Of a stretch of 64,000 nt of DNA, positions 26,301-39,022 are shown one piece after another. The notes under the pieces are model-generated. The model was not told the DNA's origin. It searched no databases and saw only the letters and a list, made by a program, of their open reading frames with translations. The stretch's first letter is position 1, and each line of letters starts with the position of its first letter. The stretch lies in assembly GCA_034620365.1 (NCBI GenBank), contig JAQGEQ010000043.1:620001-684000 (forward strand), read 5' to 3'. The position numbers and the translations under genes were made by a program. This stretch comes from Pegea sp. RAD2-039. Its lineage: Eukaryota; Chordata; Thaliacea; Salpida; Salpidae.

Positions 26301-26561
26301 TGATTCTAGAAACCAAATTTGATTTTAAATGTTGATGGTTTGATTGGAGTTGCATTTGTGGATCTTTTGCGCAGTTGTGGGTCTTTCACTGCTGAAGAAG
26401 CTCAAGAATACATCGACATTGGTGCCCTTAATGCTATATTTGTCCTAGGAAGGTCTATGGGGTTCATCGGCCACTATCTTGATCAATTGAGACTTAAACA
26501 AGGTCTTTATCGTCATCCTTGGGATGATATCAGTTATGTTCTTCCAGAAAATTACTCTTAA
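20347..26561 (+). CDS. ACLY: ATP-citrate lyase (single-chain animal type), 23 exons
   Basis: Cytosolic enzyme making acetyl-CoA and oxaloacetate from citrate, CoA and ATP, for lipid synthesis and protein acetylation. 23 exons from 20347-20505 to 26310-26561 all close in phase. They give 1090 residues (human 1101) from [13 protein letters not shown] to [11 protein letters not shown]. Order: N-terminal ATP-grasp/citryl-CoA synthetase half ([42 protein letters not shown], CoA-ligase-like [18 protein letters not shown]). Next comes a Ser/Thr-rich linker, then the CoA-ligase half with the phosphohistidine motif [10 protein letters not shown], and last the citrate-synthase-like lyase domain ([27 protein letters not shown]). 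The linker keeps SRTGS, equivalent to the basophilic-kinase site around Ser455 in human. Introns range from about 45 nt to 0.66 kb. Start chosen because it matches the conserved N terminus and follows an A-rich leader. Complete and apparently functional. Confidence 0.98.
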
Positions 26562-27312
26562 AGATTTATTTCAATTTTTTTTTTGAAATTGTTCTGTTTC
26601 TTTGTAATTCTTTTCTATATCCAAGTATACTGAAAGTTGTTGGTGTAAAACCGCCGAACACATACACAAAGACAAGTTAAAAGTTACTTCTATTTATAAA
26701 TGATGCCTGGAAACATTAACTTCTTCCCTTTTGTAGAGCAATGCACCATTAACACATTTTATTATTTGATATCTTTTAGTTCATTTCGTGTTATTGTAAC
26801 CAATGAATTTATTTAGTTGTAGCTTTTTTGACATTCCTTTATAATTTATCATTAAGAAATTGTTGTCTACTGTAGATTATTTTCTATACGTTGTATGATT
26901 TGATTTCAAGTAGTTTGTATTATCATCATTCTCTTAAATACATATCATTTGTTATACTGTGTGTCTTGATTTGTCAAATTAAACCAAAATTTTGTCTGAC
27001 TTAAAAAATACAAATCCAATAAAAAAAAACTTCTAGTCTGTAATTAACATTTGAATTTAAATTAAATCATAATTGTATTCATAGATAATTTTGTTGATTA
27101 GATCAAATAGTTTCGAAACGAAGCTTTAAAGCTATTTGAAATATTTTCACCAATTGCTTTAAACAGGTTACATTTTTTTATGCAAATTTTACAGTAAGAA
27201 TAATAAAGCTTTAAAACTGCAGATTATGCTAAAAATCGATGAAGAAACTTCTTTATTCTACAAACTGTCTATTGCAACAAAGTCACCGACTTGATTTTGC
27301 TAATTCAGCTTC

Positions 27313-27320
27313 TATATAAG
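27313..27320 (+). promoter_or_regulatory. TATA-like box upstream of repeat copy A
   Basis: TATATAAG about 45 bases before an ATG that opens a 44-codon frame (27367-27501). In AT-rich DNA such a match is easily chance; it is noted because it sits exactly before the only GC-richer segment of this spacer. Confidence 0.25.
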
Positions 27321-27382
27321 AGAAAGTTCGTCTCGTCCACTTTACAAAATTTGCAGAATCAAGGCAATGAAAGAAAAAGAAA

Positions 27383-27720
27383 TGGTTTCAGCTAAGAGCG
27401 GCCTTTCTGTAAGTAGAAATTATAGAGGTCCAGTTGTTGCCCTTGCAGCAGAATCCCGCTCTCCACGCCAGTCATGTTATGAAGTGGAACAGAAGAATTG
27501 ATGCAGCTGCACTCAGCTGGCGTTACAGTATCTGTTAGAACGACACTGAGTACAGCGGCTTTAAATTCGCAGTTTTGCGTCTAGAAGTATTGCCATAAAA
27601 CAGACTAACATTTGTATGGACTTGTCGCAAATATGTGTCAGTCCGTGCCCAAGACTTTCTACCGCTACACAACAAAGACCGGCATTGTTTGAGGCACAAT
27701 TTAAACTTATTTATACCACT
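27383..27720 (+). repeat. Dispersed repeat, copy A
   Basis: Matches copy B (59072-59450) over several blocks in the same order. Blocks include GCAGCAGAATCCCGCTCT versus GCAGCAGGAATCCGCTCT, aaattcgcagttttgcgt versus aaattcagagttttgcgt, tatggactt followed by caaatatgt, and gtgcccgaga-like blocks near the end. GC content is higher than the surroundings. Copy A also keeps an open frame (27367-27501, 44 codons) aligned in frame with copy B, where one codon is TGA. It is probably a mobile-element relic or SINE-like/ncRNA family; identity unknown. Confidence 0.6.
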
Positions 27721-29508
27721 ATGATATTGTAAGTGTATTACAAATTCTAACTTAAGAAGTAACAGTTGGTTACTACTAACAACTTGTAAATTGCTTTGTT
27801 ATTACCAGATATTTTCCAATTTAAGTTTTGTAGAACCGTTAGGTGTCGCTGTTGAATAGTTTCAAGTCAATTACAGCTATTAAAAATATTAGATATCTGA
27901 AGCGCTCACGATTCAAATAAGTCAGTTTCAGAATAAAGAGCAACAGAATCTTCTTTTTTTTAATATTTTGAACGTATTTTTTTGTTAGTTTTAATATTTA
28001 AAGGTGAAACTTTAAATGCAAATATATTTATCTATTGATTTTGTTTTGTTTTTGTAGGTTTTTTTTGGTATTTAACCGAGCGTTTACACAAATTAGAAAT
28101 ACTTAAAATCATTAAAGACAATTTTTTAGTTTGGGTTCTTAGTAATTAATCTTAATACAAATACAACCAGATTTTCTTGGAAAATAATTTAAAGCTTCTA
28201 GCTTGTTGCATTCTTAAACACATTTATTTATCTGTTTAATTACGGTTTGGATTTAATTAAAAAATCGAAATTTTTCTACAATTATAATAACCTACTAATA
28301 TCTTACTTGTCATACACCTCCAGGGAAAACATGACTCTTTCTAAGTTTGGTTACTTTTTGCTAAATGACGCTTGCTCAGCATTTTACACAAACAAAGTGA
28401 CAAAAAATAAAGATTTAAGTCACCTTAAAGTATTTAGTGAACTATAAGATAAATGAAACTATTTTTTGGCTTTGTCAGTTCAACTAGACGAAACCATGCT
28501 GTTTGCATTTGTTCAGTTGTCCTAAAAGTAGGAAAAGTAGCAACTAAATAAATGGCCATAAAGTTATATTACTTAATCTGAAGTTGTTATTTTTAGAGTC
28601 TCTAATAAACAACTTCAAGATAAATAGTCGTAAAAATCGACACAAGCAAAACTGAATTTAAGTCAAAACAAGAAATTAGGTTTTTACTCATGGTATTAAA
28701 AAAATTACATTTTTGATCGCTCTGCTCACCTTTTCCAGCCTATAATTTCTTTTAAATTTGACCTATGCGATTTGGTGTTTTTATTTTAATCGCATAAAGA
28801 TCTTTAAACCGTCAGGGTTTTAAGTGAAATATTGGCAAACTGCAGAAAGGATTTATCTATTTGAGCTAAAAACCTCCGAAAAACAAATTATTAAAAGGTT
28901 CAAATTCGTAACGTACAGTAGAAGTAAACGTGCCATTGATTAGAAAAAAAAATCAATACGAATTTGTCTAATTGCTGTTTTGGTTTCATCAATGAAACTG
29001 TATTGATCTTTATAAGTTTGAAACCAAGCACCCCCCAAGCTATTCTATTCAAAATACTGTAAAATACTTCTTGCAATCCAATTTGCGTTACTGCCAAATA
29101 CGATAATGGCATTTGAGAAGATAAAACTCGTGTGTAAGATCGAAGCTACAGAAGTGAAATATTTTCAGTTATTCCTTTTTATAGAAAACTACTTCCATCT
29201 TGCATGCAATCAATCTTGTTCTTATTTTTTGTGAGAACTGGTAAAGCAGATCAATTGATCAGTCGCTGCCTTGTATTTTTCTTAAATTAGGCGACTTTTT
29301 AAATGCTTTAAAAGGAAGTTGAATGTCGAGTTTGTAATATGAGAAATATTGCAAAAGCCTTTGACATTAAAGTTACCATTTACTGATATTCAGTTGAACA
29401 TTCTATAAATTGAAGTTCAAATTTTCTTAAAATATTTTCAAACTTTTCCATCAGCAGATTTGAACACCATTTTTTCTAAAAAATTAAATTTTTTAATAAT
29501 TCCAATTA

Positions 29509-32500
29509 ATGATGGATCTAGAAGCATCAATTTCAGCTTTGATGGCATTTCTTGTCTACTCCAATATTATTGACGGAGAATTTGTTTTCGATGATTTGTA
29601 AGTTTAATTATTTTACAACATTTTGAATAAATATTTATATCAAAAACAATTTTCCGAAATAATACTTTGCTTCATACGAATAAAAATTTCTTTTATAGTT
29701 TCATAGAATGAATTTTAATCTTTTAATGTAATTGATTTTATGTTGCGCAGTTCCAAATAAATTTATTAAATATAAATGTAGCTAAGTGTGTGACAAAAAT
29801 ATTTTATTAAGAAACATGAACGTCTACATAAAATTGTTTTTATTTACAGAATATTTAAGTGGCTAAGACACTTACTTAGAATAGTGGAAATATTAAAATG
29901 TATTATTAGTTAAACCAATAAATATATCAGAAATAAATTTTATCTAAATAAGTTCTTAATTGACGTTTTCTTTAAACTAACGTTGAAGCCTTTTTTCGAT
30001 TTTTATGGTTAAAAAGGCTAAGCAGAATTTAAAGAACAGATAAAATAGAAAATAAGTTGATTTTCTAACAGCTAGATTGGGTTAATGCATTGTTAGTCTC
30101 GTACAGAAGTTCACTAATCTCTATGTCCAGTTACGATCAATTTTAGCACATTTTGAGACATTTTCTAGAAATTGGATTTTGATTTTTCGTAAATAGAATA
30201 GTTAAGAAGAATAATCTCTCTATTTTCTAAAATAAATAATTAAATATAAATTGAGTAAAAAATAAGTTAGCACATTTTATAAATCCTCTTTATAATTGTC
30301 TAAACTGTTGATTTGCTTACTAGATATTTTTTGGGGTTTTGACTGTGTCTTCTTTTGTGAGACTAAAAAGATAAGATTTTGCTGCAGAAAACTTTTGGAA
30401 CATTCAAACCACTTTTAATTCTGACTCGATACTTAAGAATTCACTAGGAAAGCTAAAAGTACAACAAAAATATACAAAATCAAATTAGCTCTAAGTACTG
30501 AGTTTATTTTTCATTACGCACCACCAATCATGTGCATAAGAGTGGAAACTTTTTTATTAAAATGCCCTAACCTACTGTTGGGGCAATTGACTCTAATAAC
30601 TCAGCTTGATTTGGTACCATATAATTATCGAAGCTGCCATGCCATCAATGAAATAGAACTTTGTATCTAGTCATTACAAATTGGTCGGGTAGGAGTTGTT
30701 TGCATAACAACGTAGAGTAAGAATCAGTGGGAGTTGGAATCCATACTAGTTTTTCATCTGACTCATAATTAAGATATGATTGAAGCGATATGCTGTGGTG
30801 AGAATATTTCAAGTAGATGAATAAAAATTGTAACTGGTTGCTGAGATACCTACTCAGCATACTTCAGCAAATACTCTTGACATCGTAGTTTTTTTTCAAT
30901 TTTGTTGTCGAATAAAAAACTTCAAAATAAAGATGAATGTTTACAAAAGAAAATTGAGAAATATTTAAAAGGTTGAATAGCAATGAAAAAAAAAGAAATT
31001 TAATCAAAAAATTTTAATATTGACAAAACGAAATGTCATACTGGAAAATAGATGACACACAAAGAAAAACAGAACCTTAAAAAGCATGTTATCATGCTTT
31101 AACTGATTTCAGGTATGTATAAAAATAATGAAAGCTTCCAAAACATCTGTCTTAATTTCAGGGAAAAAATAATAAGATATAAAGAAGCAGTTAAAACTAA
31201 TTCTTTGTGAATTATACCAAGCGTTGATGGAAGCATATCATCTTAATGTAATAATTTAAAGACCATCTTGAGTAACATACGAACAAGGTATAATCGATAG
31301 TTCAAACCTAATCGAAAAGTATCATTACATAAATATTTTAGTGAGCTTTCCGCAAAGTTGAATATTCGCTTCCTTTCATGATATCTGATAAGACATATCG
31401 ATCATAAATTTATGAGATCTTCTATTGATAAATCGAGCGATTTATTTACTTATCAGTGAGCAACAGAATGTAATGATGATTATAAAAATAAGCAATCAAT
31501 TTTAAATCTATTTAAAAAAATGTTTATCAGATTATTAGAGGAGTTTTTTTTTTCTGAAAAACTGAAAGAAATGATTTTACTAATACATAAGAAACAAGGT
31601 GATGTTCTTAAAAAAGTTCTCTTATTTCCAATTTTATAATGAACTTGTGTTGACAGACTTCATGACGTTTTTTTTAAATAAGTATGTGTCGTTTTATGAA
31701 GGGGGATACTAACTTTTGTTCCACAAAACAAAGTATTCAGACAACCTTTTTAAGTTTATTTTTCAATGCACTCCAGAGAATAAAATCTTTAAAATTGCTA
31801 CGACAGCATAACCATTGCATGGGTCAAACGGCTGTTAAGATTAAAAGCTATCAAAAAAAGCTTTATTCGCTGTAACATGAATTTACTTTTTATAGTTCAC
31901 TGCATTTTTGTAGATTTTTTCAAGAAATTGCTTTTTTAAAAAGCTTTACATGTGGTGACAACTAAAAGCTTTTCATTTATTGCTGACATTGTTATTCATT
32001 TGAACTTAGACAGTATTCACTAAAAATAACTTTTTGACGTTTTGACAAAGAGTCAACACTTAAAACTAACCGAAAAAATATTCACTGAAAAAAAATGTTC
32101 GATTTATATCAAAAGAGTTTGTTTGTTTTGTAAGTTACTTGAAAAATAATTATTTATTAGGCTAAAGCAAAACTTGAAATTTTATGAAATGAAATATATT
32201 TTGTATTTAAAATAGTTTAATATATATTTTTTAACCTTTATAAATTGCTTTGATAAATTGAAAAAGTAAAAATATAAAATTTATTATCTAGTATACAACA
32301 AAGTTTTATTTTGTTTCTTTTTTGTCCAAGAAGAAATCAATGGTTTTTACAAATACCTGTGTTTATAAATATAGAAAAATCGAAAAAGTCAAAAGATAAA
32401 ATTGTGAAGGTCGTAGATTTTGAGTTTATGAATCAAAAAAACATTTGGTTTCTTCTTTACATTTATTTTCCTAATTTTCTACACTTAATTATATTATTAT

Positions 32501-35500
32501 CCTTTTAACTTTCAAATAACTGGCGATAAAATCTAATTCTTTGATCGCTTAGTCGGGCAATAGTTCGAAATAATGACGTCATTATGGAGAAAAGTGTTTG
32601 GAAAATATTCAGCGATGACTTTTGGGGGACACCTTTACGTCACCCTGGTAGTCATCGATCGTATCGCCCAATCACAACACTCTCTTTCAGGTAAAATCTC
32701 AAATTAGAGCCTTTGTTGTTTGAGACTGTGTCTTGAAGCTGTGAATAAAATGATTAAAAACTAGTATAGCTAAAAAGCCTTTTTTATAGACTAAATTTTG
32801 TTCTTTCTGGTTTGGATGCTTCAAAATTTCATCTCACCAATAATCTTCTTCATTCGATTGCTACTTACCTAATTTGCATTGCTGCGAAGAAAATATTTGT
32901 CTTTGGGCGCAGCAGAAAACTAGTAACAGGTCAGATAGAATTTCGCAATTATTATGACATTTGATCTTGAAATGCTTGACTGATTTTCGTTTTTTTAAGG
33001 GATTCTTTTTGCTCTGCATCCAATTCACACAGAAGCAGTGGCTGGTATTGTGGGAAGAGCGGACATCTTATCAACATTGTTTTTTCTTTCTGGTAATCAA
33101 GAAATATTTCTATTACTGTTTGGATGATTAACAAGCTTTTATTTTAGCCTTGATCTGCTACGAAAATCAAATTTCATCAGATGAAAGCTGTAAAAGATTT
33201 GCACAAAACGAAACACAAGAGGCAAATACTTCTCAGAAAGACACACAATATTCAACCTCTAAAAAAGGACCGAAATTTGGTAAAAAGCTGAGAAAATCAG
33301 CTAAAGGAAAACGAAGATTAATTATGAAGACACATGAAAAAAATACTGGATCAAAACAAGCTCCTTATGATAATTGTAATGATGCAAGAAAGCAACTAAT
33401 CACATCATTTGATACTTCAGATACGAGTAGCATCAGCTCTAATTCTTCAGAAGAGTATAATGATCTTAAAACCATCCAACAAAGGGATTTTGTTGATGAA
33501 TGTCTCAGTTGCTCTAACTCAATCCAAAACTGTTCTCACCAATCATATCCTAAATTCACTCTGGGTCTTTGGATTCTCGCTTCTTATATCTTTGCCACTC
33601 TTTCTATCTTCTCAAAAGAGCAAGGATCATGTACACTGCTTCTTTGTGTCATTTACGATCTCTTCTTCCGATCAAATATTACTTCTCACAACATTCTTGC
33701 TATGATCAGGGGCGAAGTAAGTTAGATTCTATTCAGGATCATTTGAAGATTGAAGTAAATTTGTTACAGAGAAACAAGACACGTTGTCAGCAACGAATAA
33801 TTCTCACAATCTTCTTCACAATTCTTCTCATCTTCCTCCGACTCTTACTCCCAGTTCTTGAAAATTTATCTGGAAACTTCTCAAATATTTTCCCTCAATT
33901 TTCAGTCTACGACAATCCTGCGGCTAATCATGCCATTGCCAAATGTAGATGGCTTACTTTACATTATCTCGCTGCTCGTCATTTCTTGCTGCTCTTCTTC
34001 CCTCACCCTCTTTGTTATGATTGGAGTATGGGAAGCGTTCCTCTTATTCATGACTTCTCTGATATCAGGAATATATTGACCTTGATCTTTCACATTCTTT
34101 TACTCTTCTTCGGTTTCATTGTTTTTCGTTTCTTGACGAGACGGGATACGGATGACAGGTTTATTGAAAAGTATCTTTGTCTGGAAACTGATCCTTCGAA
34201 TCAGATGACAAAGAATGGTGATTCTGTAATGAGATCGTTGAACAGAATGACTGATGTCAACAGAAACGATCTTCTCATTCAGAGTAAGTTACTGGAATTT
34301 TCAATTAAATAATTAAAGTGACAGAGTAATAAAAACCTCAGCAAACAACAGCCAAGTAATCTCAATGAAGTCCATTAGGTTTTATTAAATTAATTATTTA
34401 AGAAATCAAATCAACAATAAATACCAATTCATGAATCCAAAACAATTTTAAACGTTTTTTTCTCAAATTCTTCAACGATAGAAACTTAACAAAAGCTCAG
34501 ACCACATATGCTTATATAGAAAAATTTAATCTTGAATTTTTTGTAGAAACTGACTGTGTCGTGATATTAAGCGTCTCAATCATCATCTTATCGTTTCTAC
34601 CTGCAAGCAATCTGTTCTTTTATGTCGGTTTTGTAATAGCAGAGAGAGTATTGTACATGTCTAGCGTCGGCTCTTGTATTTTGGCTTCTCAGTTAATCTT
34701 CTCATTTAAGCAATATATGAAGAAAAAATGGTTTGTAAAATATACTACAAAATAAAGACTACAAAATAAAGACTATATATCTATATAATAATATAAAGGT
34801 TATTTAAACGTTTGTAATTATGTAGTATGTTGACAAACCCAATGAGATTAAATAGATTTTAAACTTACTTATTAGCCAATTGCAAGCGGTATTTTCTGTG
34901 ATGTTGGTGTTTATTTTTACGTTGATGGCGATGAAAACAATTAAACGTAACGAAGATTGGAAAGACGAATTTTCTTTATTCAAGTGAGCCAAAAGAAACT
35001 AAACTTGTGAAATGTATTATAGTTTAGTTAGCTGGTCAATAATCGTTGTAAAAACTTCATTTTCTACAAAATCGTTTGATCGCGCGACAGAACTGAAAAA
35101 TATAAACGTTTTAGCTAGTGGCTTAGAACTAATCTAAAAAGTAAAGAATACTTTGGATTTAAGCGCAAGATAAACCTCTCTAAATAGTCATTAAAAATAA
35201 TTTTTTTGTTTGATTTAATTCATTTTTTAGTATTTTGTAATAACTCAACTATCTTAGATAAAGTTTCATATCTAAAATCACTTAAAAACTATTGAAGTAG
35301 TTAAATGATAAGGAAGAGTTTAAAAAAGCAAATCTGTAAATAGTTTACTTTTAAAGATAAATGCATAACACTAATTAAATGAGAAAGAGGCTTGAACTTC
35401 ACTTTTAAATTTTCTTTAAAGGTTTTAAAAAATGAAAATCGTTACATTTTCTTGGCTACTGTTATCATCATTTTAAGCGCTGACATTGTTCTTAACTTTC

Positions 35501-38500
35501 CAGTTTTAATTTAAAAAGTTTTACGAAAGAAAAACGTAAACGATTTGTTGTTGCTTCTTCTTATCAGTATTTTACTCAAAAACTAAAAATTATAGATTTA
35601 TGAAATTTTCATAAGATGTAAAGTTTGAAAAAAGTTGACTATTTGCAGTTCAGCAACGTCAATTAACCCTGCAAAATCCTGGGCAAGCTTAGGAGGAGTT
35701 TTGAAGAAACGTGGTCAATGGTTAGAAGCTGAGGCAGCTTACATCAAAGCCTTACATCATGAGCCGACGATGGCAGACACTTACTATAATTTGTGAGAAG
35801 TTTTTAAATTATAATTCATATTTAGTTTAACAATTTTGTAAAAAGAAAATTGAAAAGCTTTTTATGTGACACATTCAGTAAAAGAATAAGCAAAACGAGC
35901 TCATTATTTCGGCAAGTAGAAATTATTGCTTTTTTTCTTCACGCAGTAATCTAATTTCAAAATTCGTGGGAATAACAAAAAAGTCTTTGTTACATTATTT
36001 TTGTTGATGCTATTCTTTTTCTTTTGAATTTAAAAAAACAGAAATGGACTTCTCGAAATGTATTAAAAAAATAAATAGTTTCTATTTTTCTGAAAGATAA
36101 ACTGATCATACTGTTTGATAAAAACTATAAAAAACTTTATACAAGTTGATAAAAGATAAAAAACTAACACTAAAGATCTGTTGAATAATAATAATATTTG
36201 CTAGAAAGGAAATACAACCTAAAAATTTTTTATTAGTTATAATCCAATTGTTAAACGTCATTAGGCTAAAAAGTATGATTCATAATTCTTGAAAAACTTT
36301 TTGAAAATTACTTTTTTTGTCTATTTTGTTACTTGTTAGAAAACCACTTGTGAAGAAAACTAACCTTAAAAGGTTTTGTTATGAGTTCACTCATGTTTAT
36401 ACTAATCACAGTCTGTATCTCTAGCGAGCAATAGATGAAGTCAGCCAATTATTATGTTTCAAAATATTTTCTGCATACCTATATACTTTTACAGATGTAT
36501 CAGCGTTTTAACGGTTCCTAAGTATATTTCAATAAAATCATCTGGTGTTTACCAGCATAAGTATTTTTTAAATACTCGTACATATATTCTTATAGCAACT
36601 ATCTTTATTCAACTTTAGATGTGATTTTAAGATAACGATCAAATCATAAGTAATTTAATATTTCAGTAAATTTTAATAGACATAAAATTGTCAACTTATT
36701 TTTGCTACTGATAAACATGTAGAGTGATTTTAACATAATTAGTTGTGCTTTTTAACTCAGTGTAATTACTTTGAAAAACGTTTTTTCAAACTAAATTATA
36801 GATAGATGTATTACCTTGAATATAATTAAAAAATCAGATACTTTGCATACTTTAAGCTATTATTTAAGTAAATTAAACCATGATAAATTCAAATTTTTCT
36901 CCTTTTGAAAATTACGAAGCAGGAAAAATGAAATAAGCTGTTTCTAAAATATTTACTTGGTAGAACATTATCTTTTGAGTCATATAATAGAGCACCTCAA
37001 TCTGAAGAGCAATCTTGCTAATAAATAATTCCACATTCACAAAACAGCTTTTTATTGTGAGGATTTATACCGCAGTGGGTGGCCTAACGTTTCAACGGCA
37101 GTGCCGCATTTGGGATATAGAATATTTATCATATCATGAAGCTATCAATCAATTAGTTACATTAAAACTTGGCATTACTCAACACTCAGTGGTCGAAAGT
37201 TTGCTTTTTACATTCGATCTTTTTGATATGAAAAATAGAAAAACATTTGTTTAGTAAGGACGTAATCATTGACTTTATAAAAAATAACAACAAATAAAAT
37301 TTTGTTTATGATGATCAATACTGAAAAAACTTGAATAAAAGTTTCTATCATTTTCTGTTAAGTATTTTACAGCTTTAGTAATATTAACTAATGTTTTTCG
37401 ATATAGTAAAAATAAATCACTTAATTTTAATATGTTGAAAATATTTGCAGGGGGCTTCTTTATTACGACCAGAAACGATATAAGGAAGCTGAAATAAATT
37501 ACAGAAAAGCGATGCTTTACCGACCTCTAATGGTTTTAGCTCATCTTAATTTAGGTGTTGTTCTAGCAGTTCGAGGTCGCAAACAAGAAGCAGAAAAAGT
37601 AAGTTGATCATCAAAAGTGTTGAGAAACATCTGACCTCAAACTAAAATGCTCTTTGTCAATTAATTTAAAAGTGAATAATATTGATAAAAAGGAAATAAT
37701 TGCAATAGAGTTTTTTAGTATTACAGAAATGCTACAAAATTAAGTGATTCTACTTCACGCGACCCTCTTACTCATGCTCACGGTCGTATATCTGCATATT
37801 ACAATCTTGCCAACCTTCTTTTTGCTAAGAGTGATTACTTTCAAGCAATTGTCAACTACAAAAAAGCTTTGGATCTTATTGAGAACTGGCCAACTTACCA
37901 AAGTACATACAAGATTTATAACATGCTTGGTAAATATACAAAGTTTTTATGTATACTATTATGATGAAATCATTTTATGAGGTACAAAATCTGTTTGTAT
38001 ATTAAATATTTGTATTCAGGGATCTTTTGAATAAACTTAATAAATGCAAGAACGGTATAAGAGGTTCGCTTTTATTGGTCCTGCATAAATTATTGAATAT
38101 TCTTCATAACCTACTGTAGTTTAACTTACTCTACTAATTGAATTATTCACGTATAACAAAAGAGTTTTAAGAGATCTAAATTTAAAAGTTGGTAATCCAA
38201 AATTAATTTTTCTAACTTTAAAACTCAAGCTTTATTTGATTAAAAACTTTAGTTGTACCTGCGTAGGAATCACAAAAACATTTATTTTGTAGGTCAATGC
38301 TATCACCATGTAAAAAAGCTTAGAAAAGCTGAAGCAATGTTTCAAAAATCTTTTTTAAAGAACTCTACACATGTTTCAACTTATGTTATGTATGCAAGGC
38401 TGTTATGTGACATGAAACAATATGAAAAATCCGATGAAGTCTTCAGCCAAGCTAAAAATCTCAATAATGAAAAACCAGATGTGTTACTTTATCATTGTAA

Positions 38501-39022
38501 GTTATCTTAAATAACAATTTATTGAGAATTCTTAATTTAATAATCGTTATCAATTTTTATATAATTTATTATATTATTAACAACATTTTAAAGGTGAAGA
38601 ACTATTATCAAGAGGTGAAGATACTAGAGCTTTACAGGTTATGGAAGAAGCTGCTTCAACTAAAATTGGTGCAAATAGTTATCAAATAAATCTACGAGCA
38701 GCTAATTTGTTTAGAACTGCAAAACTTTATGCAAAAGCAGAAATTTATTATCGAAATTGTATTCGAATTGAACCACAGGTAAAAACGTTTTACTTAGGCT
38801 ACATTTCTTATATAAGCTAATCAATAATCTTCTTTTATTCTTGAGCAGCTCTCAACAGCTCATACAAACCTTGGAGCGCTTTTGCATTTAGCTGAACGAT
38901 GGAAAGAGGCAGAAGTAAGTTACAATCGAGCTTTAAAGCTAAGCTCAGGCAACGATCAGCTTGCAAAAGAAAATTTGAGAAAACTAGATAATCAACTGAA
39001 GATTAACGAAGAAAACGATTGA
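29509..39022 (+). CDS. TMTC2: TMTC2 (transmembrane and TPR repeat O-mannosyltransferase), 14 exons
   Basis: ER membrane protein of the TMTC1-4 family, which O-mannosylates cadherins; TMTC2 is also tied to calcium handling. Exons: 29509-29597, 32553-32690, 32790-32929, 33000-33092, 33148-33716, 33770-34283, 34547-34730, 34876-34983, 35649-35792, 37451-37598, 37727-37929, 38293-38496, 38594-38778, 38849-39022. About 963 residues (human 836). N-terminal GT-C-type membrane half: FVFDDFRAI (the acidic pair of the family), [73 protein letters not shown]-terminal half: tandem TPRs ([15 protein letters not shown] to [17 protein letters not shown]). The YDWSM and SYRP blocks place it with TMTC2. Oddities: an insertion of about 120 residues, basic then Ser-rich, encoded by exon 5; a 2.95-kb first intron and a 1.66-kb ninth intron; and a phase break between exons 10 and 11 (see findings). 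Confidence 0.93.
29598..32552 (+). other. TMTC2 intron 1
   Basis: 2.95 kb, much longer than most introns here. Both ends match splice consensus (gtaagttt and cgcttag), and phase 2 to 1 joins FVFDD to FRAI. Inside I see only AT-rich DNA and short chance frames on both strands. Confidence 0.75.

Larger units (their letters stand above)
26562..29508. other. Intergenic spacer ACLY-TMTC2
   Basis: The ACLY 3' UTR lies at the left; an AATAAA occurs near 27017, rather far. It then contains a TATA-like box with a small ORF and repeat copy A (27313-27720, listed separately). From about 27730 to 29508 only AT-rich sequence with short chance frames is seen. Confidence 0.5.

Noticed and set aside
28247..28447. 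66-codon frame between ACLY and TMTC2
   Set aside because: Starts at a non-ATG codon in AT-rich DNA, lacks splice or promoter context, and composition looks random.
37015..37254. 79-codon plus-strand frame inside TMTC2 intron 9
   Set aside because: No recognisable motif, no ATG at its start, and it lies wholly within an intron with good flanking splice sites.
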